A DNA stretch of 64,000 bases from Emticicia aquatica (GCF_923079645.1 NZ_CAKLPY010000001.1:1570001-1634000); one strand, 5' to 3'; positions 9,145 to 18,363 are shown, numbered from the stretch's first letter. Program-made: numbers and translations. Notes: a model not told the origin generated them from the letters alone.

Positions 9145-9864
9145 ATGTCAAATTTCATTCATTCTGTGGAAAATAATCAAAGAAAATATGCAATAATTGT
9201 CGCTGGAGGAAGCGGAAGCAGAATGAAAAGTGAGATTCCAAAGCAATTTTTACCTTTGAATGGTAAGCCGATATTACTTCATACCGTTGAAAAATTTCTT
9301 CAAGTAGCTGATATTCAGCTTATTGTGGTACTCCCTAAAAATGATATTTACTATTGGTATGAAATTACTCAATCAAATCAAACAATTCAGGCATTTAGTA
9401 ACAACTTTACAATTGTTGTAGGTGGTGCAAGTCGATTCCAATCCGTAAAAAATGGGTTAAATCAAATTAAAACTGATGGATTAGTAGCAGTTCACGATGG
9501 TGTTCGTCCTTTAGTAAATCTTGAAATTATTCAAAAATCTTTTCAAGTTGCTTCCGAAAAAGGCACAGCTGTAACAAGTGTTTGGGTAAAAGATTCAGTT
9601 AGAGAAGTTGGTTTGGATGGAAAAAGCATTGCCATTGACCGAACTAAACTCAAACTTATTCAAACTCCTCAAACTTTCAACATCAATCTCATGAAAAATG
9701 CATTTGAAGTTGATGAACAAAGCTTTTTCACTGATTGTGCAAGTGTGCTTGAGTTTGCTGGAAAAACAATTACATTAATTGAAGGTGATTATGAAAATAT
9801 CAAAATCACAACTCCCGAAGACATGATTGTTGCAGAAGCCTTATTGAGAAAAAATCAAGGTTAA
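9145..9864 (+). CDS. ispD: 2-C-methyl-D-erythritol 4-phosphate cytidylyltransferase
   Basis: IspD performs the third step of the non-mevalonate isoprenoid pathway: CTP plus MEP gives CDP-methylerythritol. It has 239 residues. The nucleotide-binding signature is AIIVAGGSGSRMKSEIPKQF, with the conserved Lys of PKQF; AVHDGVRPLV and QTPQTFN also match the family. An extension of about a dozen residues precedes the core. It starts 17 bp after the queA terminator. It ends two bases from the convergently transcribed lipoprotein gene, without a clear hairpin between them. Confidence 0.95.
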   Translation: MSNFIHSVENNQRKYAIIVAGGSGSRMKSEIPKQFLPLNGKPILLHTVEKFLQVADIQLIVVLPKNDIYYWYEITQSNQTIQAFSNNFTIVVGGASRFQSVKNGLNQIKTDGLVAVHDGVRPLVNLEIIQKSFQVASEKGTAVTSVWVKDSVREVGLDGKSIAIDRTKLKLIQTPQTFNINLMKNAFEVDEQSFFTDCASVLEFAGKTITLIEGDYENIKITTPEDMIVAEALLRKNQG

Positions 9865-9866
9865 TT

Positions 9867-10667
9867 TTATTCACAATTATACTCAAATTTAGAAATACTG
9901 GTCGTTGATTTCCCTTGGCTTTCAAGAAATATTGTCATTTCAGTTGGAAATCCATTTTCATTATAATTTGTTTCTCTGATTGTACGCAAATCAGGTACTT
10001 CCTTAAATTCTCGATTTTGTATCGTATAATATTTGGTTGAAATAATATTATTATTTCCAAAAGGTATAAATCCGTACAAAGGTCGAAGTAGCCAATAAAC
10101 TCCAATATCTGGAATCCCTTCAAAGAAATTTCGTTTATTATCAAAAGTATGCTCATTTACTGTCGCTGGGCTTCCAAAATCTGCTCGGGTGATTCTAAAC
10201 GGATTTCCATTAGCATCGTATTCTATGGTTCGATTTAGACCAACTAAATTTAAACTAACCGCACCAGTAGGCCTGTTTTTAGAGTCGAACTCCAAAATTA
10301 TTTCATTTGAAACAACACCGCTTGTTGTTTGAACAATTTTATCAGCATAAGGTTTTGCTCCATAAATGAATTCAAATTTAATAATTCGATTAATATTTGA
10401 TTCATCACGAATAATCGATACATTTCCTAATGAATTATATTCATAATATATTCGCTGTCTTGCTGAAGTATCTTTCAAATTCTTTAAATCATAACTGTAA
10501 ATCTTCTCAATTCGATTATTTTTCAAAAATATCAAATCGTGATGAATAATACTTGTTACAGGATATTCTGTAACAAATTTAGTGAGCCGACAAATAGACT
10601 TGGTTTCATCTTTTTGACAAGATAAAAGAATGATTACTGATAAAAATGTTAATAATTTAATTTTCAT
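9867..10667 (-). CDS. Hypothetical lipoprotein with YD-like repeats
   Basis: This is a 266-residue protein I cannot assign to a characterised family. It has a lipoprotein signal peptide with lipobox LLSC, so Cys17 would be lipidated. The mature part contains several tyrosine-rich units of the type YEYNSLGNVSIIRDES, EFDSKNRPTGAV, IEYDANGNPFRITRAD and TNYNENGFPTEMTIF. This pattern resembles the RHS/YD beta-hairpin units of Bacteroidota surface lipoproteins (DUF4595-like). Role unknown, probably on the cell surface or in the periplasm. It is transcribed alone, convergent with ispD. Confidence 0.65.
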   Translation of the reverse strand: MKIKLLTFLSVIILLSCQKDETKSICRLTKFVTEYPVTSIIHHDLIFLKNNRIEKIYSYDLKNLKDTSARQRIYYEYNSLGNVSIIRDESNINRIIKFEFIYGAKPYADKIVQTTSGVVSNEIILEFDSKNRPTGAVSLNLVGLNRTIEYDANGNPFRITRADFGSPATVNEHTFDNKRNFFEGIPDIGVYWLLRPLYGFIPFGNNNIISTKYYTIQNREFKEVPDLRTIRETNYNENGFPTEMTIFLESQGKSTTSISKFEYNCE

Positions 10668-10719
10668 GTTTTTAGGTTTTCAGGGCTTAGATGTTTTATT
10701 TTTAGTTAAAAAATGCTAA

Positions 10720-11436
10720 TTAGAAAAATTTTTCTATTATCCATTCAGGTAAAATTTTGAGTAAAATGGCAATCAAAATATATCTTTTTGTAATATAAGC
10801 TACTTTCTTTTTTGATTCAATTGCTTCATAAATCTGTTTAGCTGCTTTTTCGGGCGTTGCTACCCAAAACATCCCTTTATTTTGTTTCGTCATTGGCGTA
10901 TCGACAAATCCAGGACGAATATCGGTGACCACAATTTGATGCTTAAATTTACTAGAACGCATTCTCAAACCAGCCATATAATTTGCCATAAATGCTTTTG
11001 TTGCATGGTATTCGGGCGAATATGCACTTCCAGTTAAAGAGGCTAAAGATGAAACTCCTACTATTTGGCCACCTCCTTTTTTAACAAAATAAGAATATGA
11101 CCAATTTGCTAAAGCTAAAAAACCTCGAGCATTTACATCAACGGTTTCGATTTCTTGTTGATAACTTGCTTTTCCAAAACCAACTCCAGCATTGATAATT
11201 ACCAAATCAATACCATCCATGAGCGTTGCTAATTCGTCCATAATCGCACGAGAAGCCTCAGTTTTAGAAACGTCCATTTCATGAATATGAATTTTGGAAG
11301 TTGTATTTGCTGTTTTTATTTCTTCCAATAAACCAGTTCTTCTTCCTGTGATGGCTATTTCATGATCTTTTGCAGCATAAAATTCGGCTAAAGAACGACC
11401 AATACCAGTTGTTGCACCAATAATTACTATTTTCAT
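10720..11436 (-). CDS. SDR-family NAD(P)-dependent oxidoreductase
   Basis: This is a 238-residue classical short-chain dehydrogenase. The cofactor motif TGxxxGIG appears as GATTGIGRS near the N-terminus, NAGVGFG follows the fourth strand, the catalytic Ser lies in VGVSSLASLTG, and the YxxxK pair lies in EYHATKAFM. The C-terminal PEKAAKQIYEAIESKK segment and the hydrophobic tail (ILIAILLKILPEWIIEKFF) resemble YdfG/DltE-like SDRs and may touch the membrane. Substrate cannot be deduced. It lies divergent to meaB, and the two are probably driven from a shared intergenic region of about 155 bp. Confidence 0.88.
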   Translation of the reverse strand: MKIVIIGATTGIGRSLAEFYAAKDHEIAITGRRTGLLEEIKTANTTSKIHIHEMDVSKTEASRAIMDELATLMDGIDLVIINAGVGFGKASYQQEIETVDVNARGFLALANWSYSYFVKKGGGQIVGVSSLASLTGSAYSPEYHATKAFMANYMAGLRMRSSKFKHQIVVTDIRPGFVDTPMTKQNKGMFWVATPEKAAKQIYEAIESKKKVAYITKRYILIAILLKILPEWIIEKFF

Positions 11437-11542
11437 AGATAAAAAATATCAGATTAAGACAATTTGTTAAGATTAACTTTTTATAAGTGAAGCGTGAGAA
11501 TTTGTTTACCTAAAAAATCAATAAGAATAATTATTTGTTTAA

Positions 11543-11550
11543 TATCTTTG
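11543..11550 (+). promoter_or_regulatory. Possible -7 box for meaB
   Basis: TATCTTTG fits TAnnTTTG and lies 42 bases before the ATG at 11593. It lies inside the extended open frame that starts at 11494, which favours the later ATG. No convincing -33 box is present. Confidence 0.45.
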
Positions 11551-11592
11551 TTTTCCAAATATAATAAAATCATCCAAGATTATATAATTTTT

Positions 11593-12603
11593 ATGCAAAA
11601 ACGTCTGACTGTTGAGGAATATATCAAGGGCATTTTATTGCAAGATAGAATAATTTTGAGTCGAGCTATTACCTTGATAGAAAGTCAATTAGCGAATGAT
11701 CGAAAGTTAGCAGAAAAAGTTTTGGAAGGAGTTTTACCAAATACAGGAAATGCCATCAGAATTGGTATTACGGGTGTTCCTGGTGTCGGTAAAAGTACAT
11801 TTATTGAATCTTTCGGAAAATTCATTACTTCCCAAAACAAAAAAATAGCCGTCCTTGCCATTGACCCAACTAGCCAACGAACAAAAGGTAGCATCATGGG
11901 CGATAAAACTCGGATGGAAGAATTAGCTCACGATTCAAAAGCATACATTCGTCCATCTCCATCAGGAAATACACTTGGTGGGGTAGCCAATAAAACCAGA
12001 GAAACCATGTTGCTTTGCGAAGCTGCAGGCTTTGAAATTATCATTGTAGAAACCGTTGGAGTTGGACAATCCGAAACAGTTGTCAAAGGCATGGTTGATT
12101 TCTTTTTGCTATTAATGCTTTCAGGGGCCGGCGATGAATTGCAAGGAATCAAACGTGGAATCATGGAAATGGCTGATGCTGTGGCTATTACAAAAGCCGA
12201 TGGCGATAATAATCAAAAAGCAAATAATGCTCGAATGGAATATGTGCATGCGTTACATCTTTACCCTCCGACTCAAAATAATTGGTATCCACCTGTACTA
12301 ACTTGTTCGGCATTAGAAAAAACTGGATTGTCAGAAATTTGGCATGTGATAATGAATTTTTCTATTCAAATGCAAGAAAATGGTTACTGGAAAAAAAATA
12401 GACAAGAACAAAATCTTGCGTGGATGTATGATTATATTAGACATTTTCTTGAATCACAATTTTTTGAAGACCAACATGTAAAAGATAATATAAAACTGAT
12501 TGAAAGAAATATTTTGAATGAACAAATGCTGCCAATTAAAGGAGCTATGGCACTGCTTGAGAAGCACATTCAAAAAAATGTATCTTCGTCGATTGATATA
12601 TAA
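11593..12603 (+). CDS. meaB: Methylmalonyl-CoA mutase-associated GTPase MeaB
   Basis: This is a G3E-class P-loop GTPase of 336 residues that protects and loads methylmalonyl-CoA mutase with its cobalamin cofactor. The Walker A motif is GITGVPGVGKST, switch motifs are IDPTSQRTKGSIMGDKTRM and ETVGVGQSE, and the guanine-recognition motif is ITKADGDN. The frame is open from 11494, but I prefer the ATG at 11593. It gives the usual MeaB start (MQKRLTVEEYIKGIL), and a -7-like box sits just before it. The mutase genes are not in the window. Older databases call this family ArgK; a kinase role is not supported. Confidence 0.93.
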   Translation: MQKRLTVEEYIKGILLQDRIILSRAITLIESQLANDRKLAEKVLEGVLPNTGNAIRIGITGVPGVGKSTFIESFGKFITSQNKKIAVLAIDPTSQRTKGSIMGDKTRMEELAHDSKAYIRPSPSGNTLGGVANKTRETMLLCEAAGFEIIIVETVGVGQSETVVKGMVDFFLLLMLSGAGDELQGIKRGIMEMADAVAITKADGDNNQKANNARMEYVHALHLYPPTQNNWYPPVLTCSALEKTGLSEIWHVIMNFSIQMQENGYWKKNRQEQNLAWMYDYIRHFLESQFFEDQHVKDNIKLIERNILNEQMLPIKGAMALLEKHIQKNVSSSIDI

Positions 12604-12750
12604 TATTCAAATTAATTGTTTTAGGTACGCTTTACCTCATAATTTGGTTTATTTTATTTAGAATAACTGCTTAAAAAAACGTATTTTTGCGAATTAAAAA
12701 GCCTAGTTAATTTCCTTCAATAAATTTTCTGACCACTGATAAAAGATTCT

Positions 12751-15087
12751 ATGTTCTGGTATAATCTCTCTAAACTAATATTAAAAAATCGTAGAACGTG
12801 GCTCGCACTTCTTTTCGTTACTACAATTTTCATGGGTTTTATGGCATCAAAAATTACGATGTCTTACGAATTAGCCCGAATTTTACCTAAAAGTGATGAG
12901 AATTTTAAAATTTACGAGGATTTTAAAAAACGATTTGGAGAAGATGGAAACGTAATGGTCATTGCCATTGAAAGTGATAAAATTTATCAACTCGAAACAT
13001 TTAATCAATGGTACGATTTAGGTAAAAAAATAAAAAATATTGATGGAATAAAAAATGTACTTTCAAACGCAAATCTATTTGGTATTGAAAAAGACAGCAT
13101 TGACAAAAAATTTAATTTTCCTCCACTCGTAGCAACCCGCCCTACAACTCAAGCCGAAATAGATACATTAAAAGCAAAAATTGACCGATTACCCTTTTAC
13201 AAAGGTGTCATTTATAGCAATGAAGGAAATGCTCATTTAATGGCTGTAACTTTCGATCAAAAAAAACTAAACAGTAAAGGTCGAATTACGATTTCTAAAG
13301 AAATTCAGGCAGCTGCCGAAGAATTTGGAGAAAAAAACAATATAAAAGTGCACTTTTCAGGAATGCCGTTTATCCGTACTAATTTTATATCAAAAGTTTC
13401 GGCTGAAATGATAAAATTTTTAGGCTTAGCTTTTATTGTTACAATTGGTATTCTTTATCTCTTTTTGAGATCATTCAGAACTGTTTTATATGCGGCATTA
13501 TTAGTACTAATATCTGTCATTTGGTCAGTTGGCTATATTGTACTTTTTGGCTATAAAATCACCATTTTGACTGGTCTCATTCCGCCATTGATTATTGTTA
13601 TCGGGATTCCGAATACTATATTTTTGGTCAATAAATACCAAGAAGAATTTCTGAAACATGGCGATAAAATGAGAGCGTTAGCTGTTTCGATTGAAAAAAT
13701 CGGTAAAGCTACATTCTTAGCTAATGTGACTACTTTTATTGGTTTTTTTGTATTTTACTTCACAGGAAGCCCTCTTTTACTTGAATTTGGATTGGTAGCA
13801 TCCATTTGTGTGATGTCAACTTGGGCAATTTCATTAATATTAATTCCTATTTTATTTAGTTATAGTGCTGCTCCAAGTGATAAGAATGTTCGTCACCTAG
13901 ACAACAAAAATATCACTCAATTCTTGAGTTTTGTCAATCGCATTGTTCACACTAAACGCACAGTTTTATATTGGTTTATTGGAATTCTAACAGTTGTATT
14001 TACCGTTGGTATGACCCAATTAAAGGCCATTGGTTATATTGTTGATGATTTACCTAAAAATGACCCAATTTATTCAGATTTAAAATTCATAGAAAAACAT
14101 TTCCATGGTATAGTTCCGTTTGAAGTAGTAATTGATACAAAAAAAGAGAATGGCGTTTTAAATCCACAGGTTTTGAATAAAATCAAAATTATGCAAAGAG
14201 AATTTGCTAAATATGATGATTTTACCAACCCAATTTCATTAGTTGAAGCCATTAAACTTGTTTATCAAGGTTATCGTGGGGGTGACCCAAAATATTTTCA
14301 ATTACCTGGTGCTTTAGAATTACAAAAATTAGCTGAATATGTAGGAACTGTTAAAGGAAAAGAAAATTTAGCAACACCTTTTATTGATAGCACAAAACAA
14401 TTTACGAGGGTTAGTTTCCAATGTGGTGATGCAGGAACGGTTCGATTAAGACAATTGGTTGAAACATTACAGCCAAAAATTGATACTATTTTCAATTATG
14501 ATAAAGACGCCAAACAATGGCTTCCAAAGGAAGAACAAATTGAAGCTAAAATTACAGGAAATGGTGTTGTTTTTATGAAAGGAAACGACTATTTGTTGCA
14601 AAACCTGATTGAAAGCACAATGTGGGCTATATTTTTGATTTGCATCGTTATGGCTACTCAGTTTTTTGATGTAAGGATGATTCTTATTTCAACGATTCCG
14701 AGTATTATTCCTCTTATAATTACTGCTGGGGTGATGGGCTACTTTGGTATTCCGCTAAAACCTACTACAATTTTGGTATTTAGCATTGCTTTCGGGATTT
14801 CATCAGATGGAACAATTTATTTCCTAACAAAGTATAAAGACGAAATTAAGCATCATAGTAAAACAGTTTCTGAAGCAATCACAGAGACTATAATGTACAC
14901 TGGAATTAGCATGTTTTATACTGCTTTTATTCTATTTTTTGGCTTTGGAATTTTTGCAGTTTCCAACTTTAAGGGAACAGTTTATCTTGGTTCATTGATT
15001 GCCATTACATTATTAATGGGAATGATTGCTAATTTAATACTTCTTCCAGCATTATTGATGACTTTAGATAGTAAAAGAAAAAAATAA
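12751..15087 (+). CDS. MMPL/RND-superfamily transporter
   Basis: This 778-residue inner-membrane protein has the duplicated RND layout: one N-terminal helix (about 14-32), a periplasmic domain of about 180 residues, five to six helices (about 218-370), a second helix and periplasmic domain, and a final group of helices (about 622-775). Features of the HAE3/MMPL branch include MTMSYELARILPKSDENFK-like text after the first helix and GISSDGTIYFLTKYKDE in the second helical block. Substrate is unknown; relatives move lipids or hydrophobic compounds. No membrane-fusion protein or outer-membrane channel gene is adjacent, consistent with the MMPL type. A terminator follows. Confidence 0.88.
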   Translation: MFWYNLSKLILKNRRTWLALLFVTTIFMGFMASKITMSYELARILPKSDENFKIYEDFKKRFGEDGNVMVIAIESDKIYQLETFNQWYDLGKKIKNIDGIKNVLSNANLFGIEKDSIDKKFNFPPLVATRPTTQAEIDTLKAKIDRLPFYKGVIYSNEGNAHLMAVTFDQKKLNSKGRITISKEIQAAAEEFGEKNNIKVHFSGMPFIRTNFISKVSAEMIKFLGLAFIVTIGILYLFLRSFRTVLYAALLVLISVIWSVGYIVLFGYKITILTGLIPPLIIVIGIPNTIFLVNKYQEEFLKHGDKMRALAVSIEKIGKATFLANVTTFIGFFVFYFTGSPLLLEFGLVASICVMSTWAISLILIPILFSYSAAPSDKNVRHLDNKNITQFLSFVNRIVHTKRTVLYWFIGILTVVFTVGMTQLKAIGYIVDDLPKNDPIYSDLKFIEKHFHGIVPFEVVIDTKKENGVLNPQVLNKIKIMQREFAKYDDFTNPISLVEAIKLVYQGYRGGDPKYFQLPGALELQKLAEYVGTVKGKENLATPFIDSTKQFTRVSFQCGDAGTVRLRQLVETLQPKIDTIFNYDKDAKQWLPKEEQIEAKITGNGVVFMKGNDYLLQNLIESTMWAIFLICIVMATQFFDVRMILISTIPSIIPLIITAGVMGYFGIPLKPTTILVFSIAFGISSDGTIYFLTKYKDEIKHHSKTVSEAITETIMYTGISMFYTAFILFFGFGIFAVSNFKGTVYLGSLIAITLLMGMIANLILLPALLMTLDSKRKK

Positions 15088-15105
15088 TTATGTAATTAAT
15101 TTTGG

Positions 15106-15147
15106 AAAGAGACTGTTCTCCATTAGAAAAGTCTCTTTCTTTTTTTA
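15106..15147 (+). terminator. Terminator between the MMPL gene and ybeY
   Basis: AAAGAGAC (15106-15113) pairs with GTCTCTTT (15131-15138), followed by a T-run to 15147. It lies inside the long frame that would start ybeY with TTG at 15102, which argues for the ATG at 15168. Confidence 0.85.
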
Positions 15148-15167
15148 TAAATTTAATTCGATATAAA

Positions 15168-15584
15168 ATGATAAACTTTCATTCCGAGGAGATTGAATTC
15201 AAAGTAAATCATCCAATCAAAATAAAGCGTTGGCTGAAAAGTGTTATCATATCAGAAGGTTTTGAGCTTTCAGAAATAAATTATATTTTCTGTACTGACG
15301 AATATTTACACAAAATAAACCTAGAATACCTTGACCACGATACACTAACAGACATTATAACTTTTGATAATTCGGAAGATGAAGCTCTGATTGAAGGCGA
15401 TATTTTTATTAGTATAGACCGAGTAAAAGATAATTCTTTGGATTTTAAAACCACATTTGAACATGAATTAAAACGAGTTTTGGTTCATGGCGTTTTACAC
15501 CTTTGCGGTTATTTTGATAAGTCGGATGAAGATGAAAAATTAATGCGTTCCAAAGAAGACTTCTATATTAATCTTTTTAAATAA
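15168..15584 (+). CDS. ybeY: Endoribonuclease YbeY, rRNA maturation factor
   Basis: YbeY is a metal-dependent single-strand endoribonuclease acting in 16S rRNA 3' maturation and ribosome quality control. From the ATG at 15168 it has 138 residues, a usual length. A longer frame begins with TTG at 15102 but would have to read through a terminator. The zinc motif is VHGVLHLCGYFD: two His spaced by three residues are present, while the third ligand position, His in E. coli, is Asp here. I believe Asp at this place is common in Bacteroidota. The preceding DTLTDIITFDNS segment is also typical. A strong hairpin follows the stop. Confidence 0.93.
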   Translation: MINFHSEEIEFKVNHPIKIKRWLKSVIISEGFELSEINYIFCTDEYLHKINLEYLDHDTLTDIITFDNSEDEALIEGDIFISIDRVKDNSLDFKTTFEHELKRVLVHGVLHLCGYFDKSDEDEKLMRSKEDFYINLFK

Positions 15585-15601
15585 TCTCAATTTTAAAAAA
15601 G

Positions 15602-15632
15602 AAAAAAGGGCAGAAATTCTCTGCCCTTTTTT
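15602..15632 (+). terminator. Rho-independent terminator after ybeY
   Basis: AAAAAAGGGCAGA and TCTGCCCTTTTTT pair perfectly around a three-base loop. Confidence 0.92.
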
Positions 15633-15998
15633 GCATTACTTGCTATTGAGTGAAATAAATTCTTCGTTAATATATCATTAAATATACGATTGTCATTTTG
15701 GTAAATTAAGACTGCTAAGTCCTTAACTATTCATTTTGAAATAATCATGCCAAAGTATTTATAATCAACTCATTAGCTATTTTTTCCAATATTTTCCACT
15801 TATATTTTATTGCATAAATCGACTTTTATTTCGATAAAAAAATAATTTATTTGATTGGAAACACAAAACAATACCGTTTAATAATTTTTTTATATTATCA
15901 CTAAAAATATCTTTTTACGAATAAAAGCCTTTCTTATTTAAGAAATTTTTATTTTTGAAAAAAAATTAAACTTCATTTTAAATAACCTATTTACACTC
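15633..15998 (+). promoter_or_regulatory. AT-rich intergenic region with a candidate -7 box
   Basis: No coding frame or repeat is visible in these 366 bases. TATTTTTG at 15950-15957 fits TAnnTTTG and would start transcription about 35 bases before the protease gene. I see no matching -33 box. Confidence 0.4.
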
Positions 15999-17174
15999 AT
16001 GGCAAATCGTATTGGTGGCTATCGTGCAGGAGCCATTCCTGCTGATGTTAAGAAAAAAGAAGCAGGAAAATTCGATAAATTACCTCCAAAAGTAGATTTA
16101 AGAGAACACCTAACCGAAGTAGAAATGCAAGTAGGCAATAGTTGCGTAGCTAATGCATTTGCAGGAGCGTATGAATATTTAGCTAAACGAAATAATGGTG
16201 AAGCAGGAGATGTGAGCAGATTATATATCTATTATAATGCACGTTGGTTGGAAGATGCACAAAATGAAGATTGTGGTTCTATCATGTACAACGCAATTGA
16301 AGGGTTAAAACAATATGGAGCTTGTTCTGAAGAACTTTGGCCAAATGATGAGACAATGATACTTGATGAACCTGACCAACCATCTTATGACCATGGCTCA
16401 AATTTTAAAATTGTTGATGCAGAATATATTGAAACAGACCTAGAAATTTGGAAACACACCCTTGCTGAAGGTTATCCAATTTCATTTTGCTTAAACACTT
16501 TTGAATCTTTTGATAGTGCTTGCAAAAACAAAGGTCGAGTACCAATGCCAAAACAATCTGATAATGTCCGTGAAACACATGGTTGGCATGCAATGCTTTG
16601 CGTAGGTTATTCGGACCCAGATAAAGTATTCATTGTCAGAAATTCTTGGGGAAGTGATTGGGGCGATAGAGGATATTGCTACATTCCTTACGATTATGTG
16701 ATTAATAAAGAGTTTAACGGACACGATTCATGGATAATAAAGTCAGTTGAAAATTTAGATTTTAGCGAAGGCATTTGGGATGAAAATGAAGAGTCAAATT
16801 TTGCAGTTGATGGAATGATTTACGTAACAGATTTTTGGGTTGAGGCTGAAGATACCGAAGATTTTGCTACCAAATTAGAAGAGTTATGCTTAGAATATGT
16901 TGAAAACGAAGAAGATTTCTATTTCGACTATGAAGCACAAGAAGAAGATGGTATTGAGTATACGTACATCAATAATTTTGAAATCTTAACCGAAAATCCT
17001 GATGATTTTATTGCAGATTTAGAAGCTCTTTGTGAAGAAAATGCTATCGACGAAAATTATAATTTTGTTTATAGTGAAGAGGAAGAGGAAGAGGAAGAGG
17101 AAGAGGAAGAGGAAGAGGAAGAGGAAGAGGAAGAGGAAGAGGAAGAGGAAGAGGAAGAGGAAGAGGGTAAATAG
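15999..17174 (+). CDS. Papain-like (C1 family) cysteine protease with a 30-residue poly-glutamate tail
   Basis: The 391 residues begin with a C1A peptidase domain. The triad is visible: Cys49 in VGNSCVANAFAGAYEYL, His197 in THGWHAMLCVGY, and Asn215 in VRNSWGSDWGDRGYCYIPYDY. The propeptide and signal peptide are absent, so the protein is predicted to be cytosolic. The catalytic domain is followed by two diverged acidic repeats of about 36 residues (about 277-312 and 325-361), each with a DF(A/I)x(K/D)LExLC core. Residues 360-389 are all Glu, then Gly-Lys. The tail is encoded by 15 perfect GAAGAG units. It is transcribed alone after a strong terminator. Substrate is unknown; the acidic tail could be a binding or solubility element (inference). 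Confidence 0.88.
   Translation: MANRIGGYRAGAIPADVKKKEAGKFDKLPPKVDLREHLTEVEMQVGNSCVANAFAGAYEYLAKRNNGEAGDVSRLYIYYNARWLEDAQNEDCGSIMYNAIEGLKQYGACSEELWPNDETMILDEPDQPSYDHGSNFKIVDAEYIETDLEIWKHTLAEGYPISFCLNTFESFDSACKNKGRVPMPKQSDNVRETHGWHAMLCVGYSDPDKVFIVRNSWGSDWGDRGYCYIPYDYVINKEFNGHDSWIIKSVENLDFSEGIWDENEESNFAVDGMIYVTDFWVEAEDTEDFATKLEELCLEYVENEEDFYFDYEAQEEDGIEYTYINNFEILTENPDDFIADLEALCEENAIDENYNFVYSEEEEEEEEEEEEEEEEEEEEEEEEEEEEEEGK
17076..17165 (+). repeat. Hexanucleotide microsatellite (GAAGAG)15 inside the protease gene
   Basis: Fifteen exact tandem copies of GAAGAG span 90 bases and encode 30 Glu. Unit gain or loss would change tail length by two residues without shifting the frame. Confidence 0.97.
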
Positions 17175-17189
17175 ATAAAATAAACAAAA

Positions 17190-17239
17190 ATTAAATCAAA
17201 TGGAGGCAGAATTGTTTTTCTACCTCCATTTAATTTAAT
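17190..17239. terminator. Probable bidirectional terminator between convergent genes
   Basis: The 17-base arms ATTAAATCAAATGGAGG (17190-17206) and CCTCCATTTAATTTAAT (17223-17239) pair with one mismatch. The stem runs into the stop codon of the minus-strand dehydrogenase gene. Confidence 0.6.
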
Positions 17240-18192
17240 CAAGATAATCCTGCAATTTTTTCAACCAAAACCTCATTTATTTTTATATACGATTCGTATG
17301 TCCAGCCAGCAATATGTGGTGTAAAAATTACTCGGTCGGAGGAACTGAGTTTTTTTAAGCTATTCACTTGTGAATCGGATAATTTCTGAAGTTTTTCATT
17401 TTCTAGAACGTCTAAGCAAGCTCCACGAACTTTTCCAGTTTCGATTGCATCGCATAAATCAGCTAAAACTACAATTTCTCCACGAGAAGCATTAATGAAA
17501 AAAATATCGTTTTTAAAGCTTGAAAAAAAAACTTTATCCACCATTTTGTTTGTGATAGATGTGAGTGGAGTATGCAAACTTAGTATCTCGGCTTCATCAA
17601 AAATTCGTTCTAAAGAACTTTCTTCAACAACCTCATCTGAAAAATCAGAAAGGTATTTATCATAAGCCAAAACTTTACAACCAAAAGCTTTCAGTCTTTT
17701 GGCAGTTTCAGCTCCATTATTTCCATATCCAATAATACCAACGGTTTTTCCCATTAGCTCATAACCACGATTTTTTTCTCTAAGCCAAACGCCTTTTCTT
17801 ACTTCTTTATCAGCAATCAAAATATTATTCATCAAACATAAAAGCATACCGATTACGTGTTCAGCCACAGCAACTCTATTCCCTTCATTTGCTGCAAACA
17901 AAGTAATTCCTTTTGAATTTACGTAATCAATATCTATTAAATCAAGTCCAGCTCCTGCCCTACCAATAAATTTCAAATTAATTGCTTTTGTCAAAAGTTC
18001 TTTATCAACAAAAGTCTTACTTCTGAGAATGAGTCCAACGTAGTTCCCCAATTTATCAATCATTTCATTTCTTGAAATACTTGGCTGATAATCAGTCAAA
18101 TAACCGATTTCGTCAAGCATCGGAATTAAACTCAAGTGCATTTCGTCGGCAATAAGTACCAAACCTTTCTTCATTGGATTGATTGTATTCAC
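17239..18192 (-). CDS. D-2-hydroxyacid dehydrogenase (SerA-like)
   Basis: This 317-residue NAD-dependent enzyme of the phosphoglycerate/D-lactate dehydrogenase family acts in the cytosol. The Rossmann motif is GKTVGIIGYGNNGAE. Substrate-domain text GRAGAGLDLIDIDY and the catalytic residues Arg (INASRGEIV), Glu (CLDVLENE) and His (TPHIAGWTYES) are all present. There is no C-terminal ACT domain, so it is the short type. A second Met at codon 7 (MKKGLVLIADEM) may be the real start. A -7-like box (TAATTTTG on this strand, 18238-18231) lies 39 bases upstream. It may be 3-phosphoglycerate dehydrogenase or a dehydrogenase with another substrate; no serine genes are adjacent to decide. Confidence 0.85.
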   Translation of the reverse strand: MNTINPMKKGLVLIADEMHLSLIPMLDEIGYLTDYQPSISRNEMIDKLGNYVGLILRSKTFVDKELLTKAINLKFIGRAGAGLDLIDIDYVNSKGITLFAANEGNRVAVAEHVIGMLLCLMNNILIADKEVRKGVWLREKNRGYELMGKTVGIIGYGNNGAETAKRLKAFGCKVLAYDKYLSDFSDEVVEESSLERIFDEAEILSLHTPLTSITNKMVDKVFFSSFKNDIFFINASRGEIVVLADLCDAIETGKVRGACLDVLENEKLQKLSDSQVNSLKKLSSSDRVIFTPHIAGWTYESYIKINEVLVEKIAGLS

Positions 18193-18363
18193 AGGATTTT
18201 TTTTATAGTTCGATTGTCAGTAACTTGCAGCAAAATTACGGTAGTTCTTTTAGATAATTATCTATTTATGAATTTTCATAAAATAGTTTAATTTAATCAT
18301 TGAATTCTAACATTGATAAATAAAGGTAAACCGTTAAAAACGCACAAATTTTACGATTTAATT

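Noticed and set aside
11494..11592. N-terminal extension of meaB
   Set aside because: The added residues are hydrophobic and not family-like, and a -7 box lies inside.
15102..15167. N-terminal extension of ybeY from a TTG
   Set aside because: It would have to be translated through the terminator of the MMPL gene, and the ATG at 15168 gives the family start.
3291..18235. The 12-mer GTAACTTGCAGC occurs at 3291-3302 and 18220-18231, both upstream of genes
   Set aside because: Many 12-mer coincidences are expected in 64 kb, and the position relative to genes differs.
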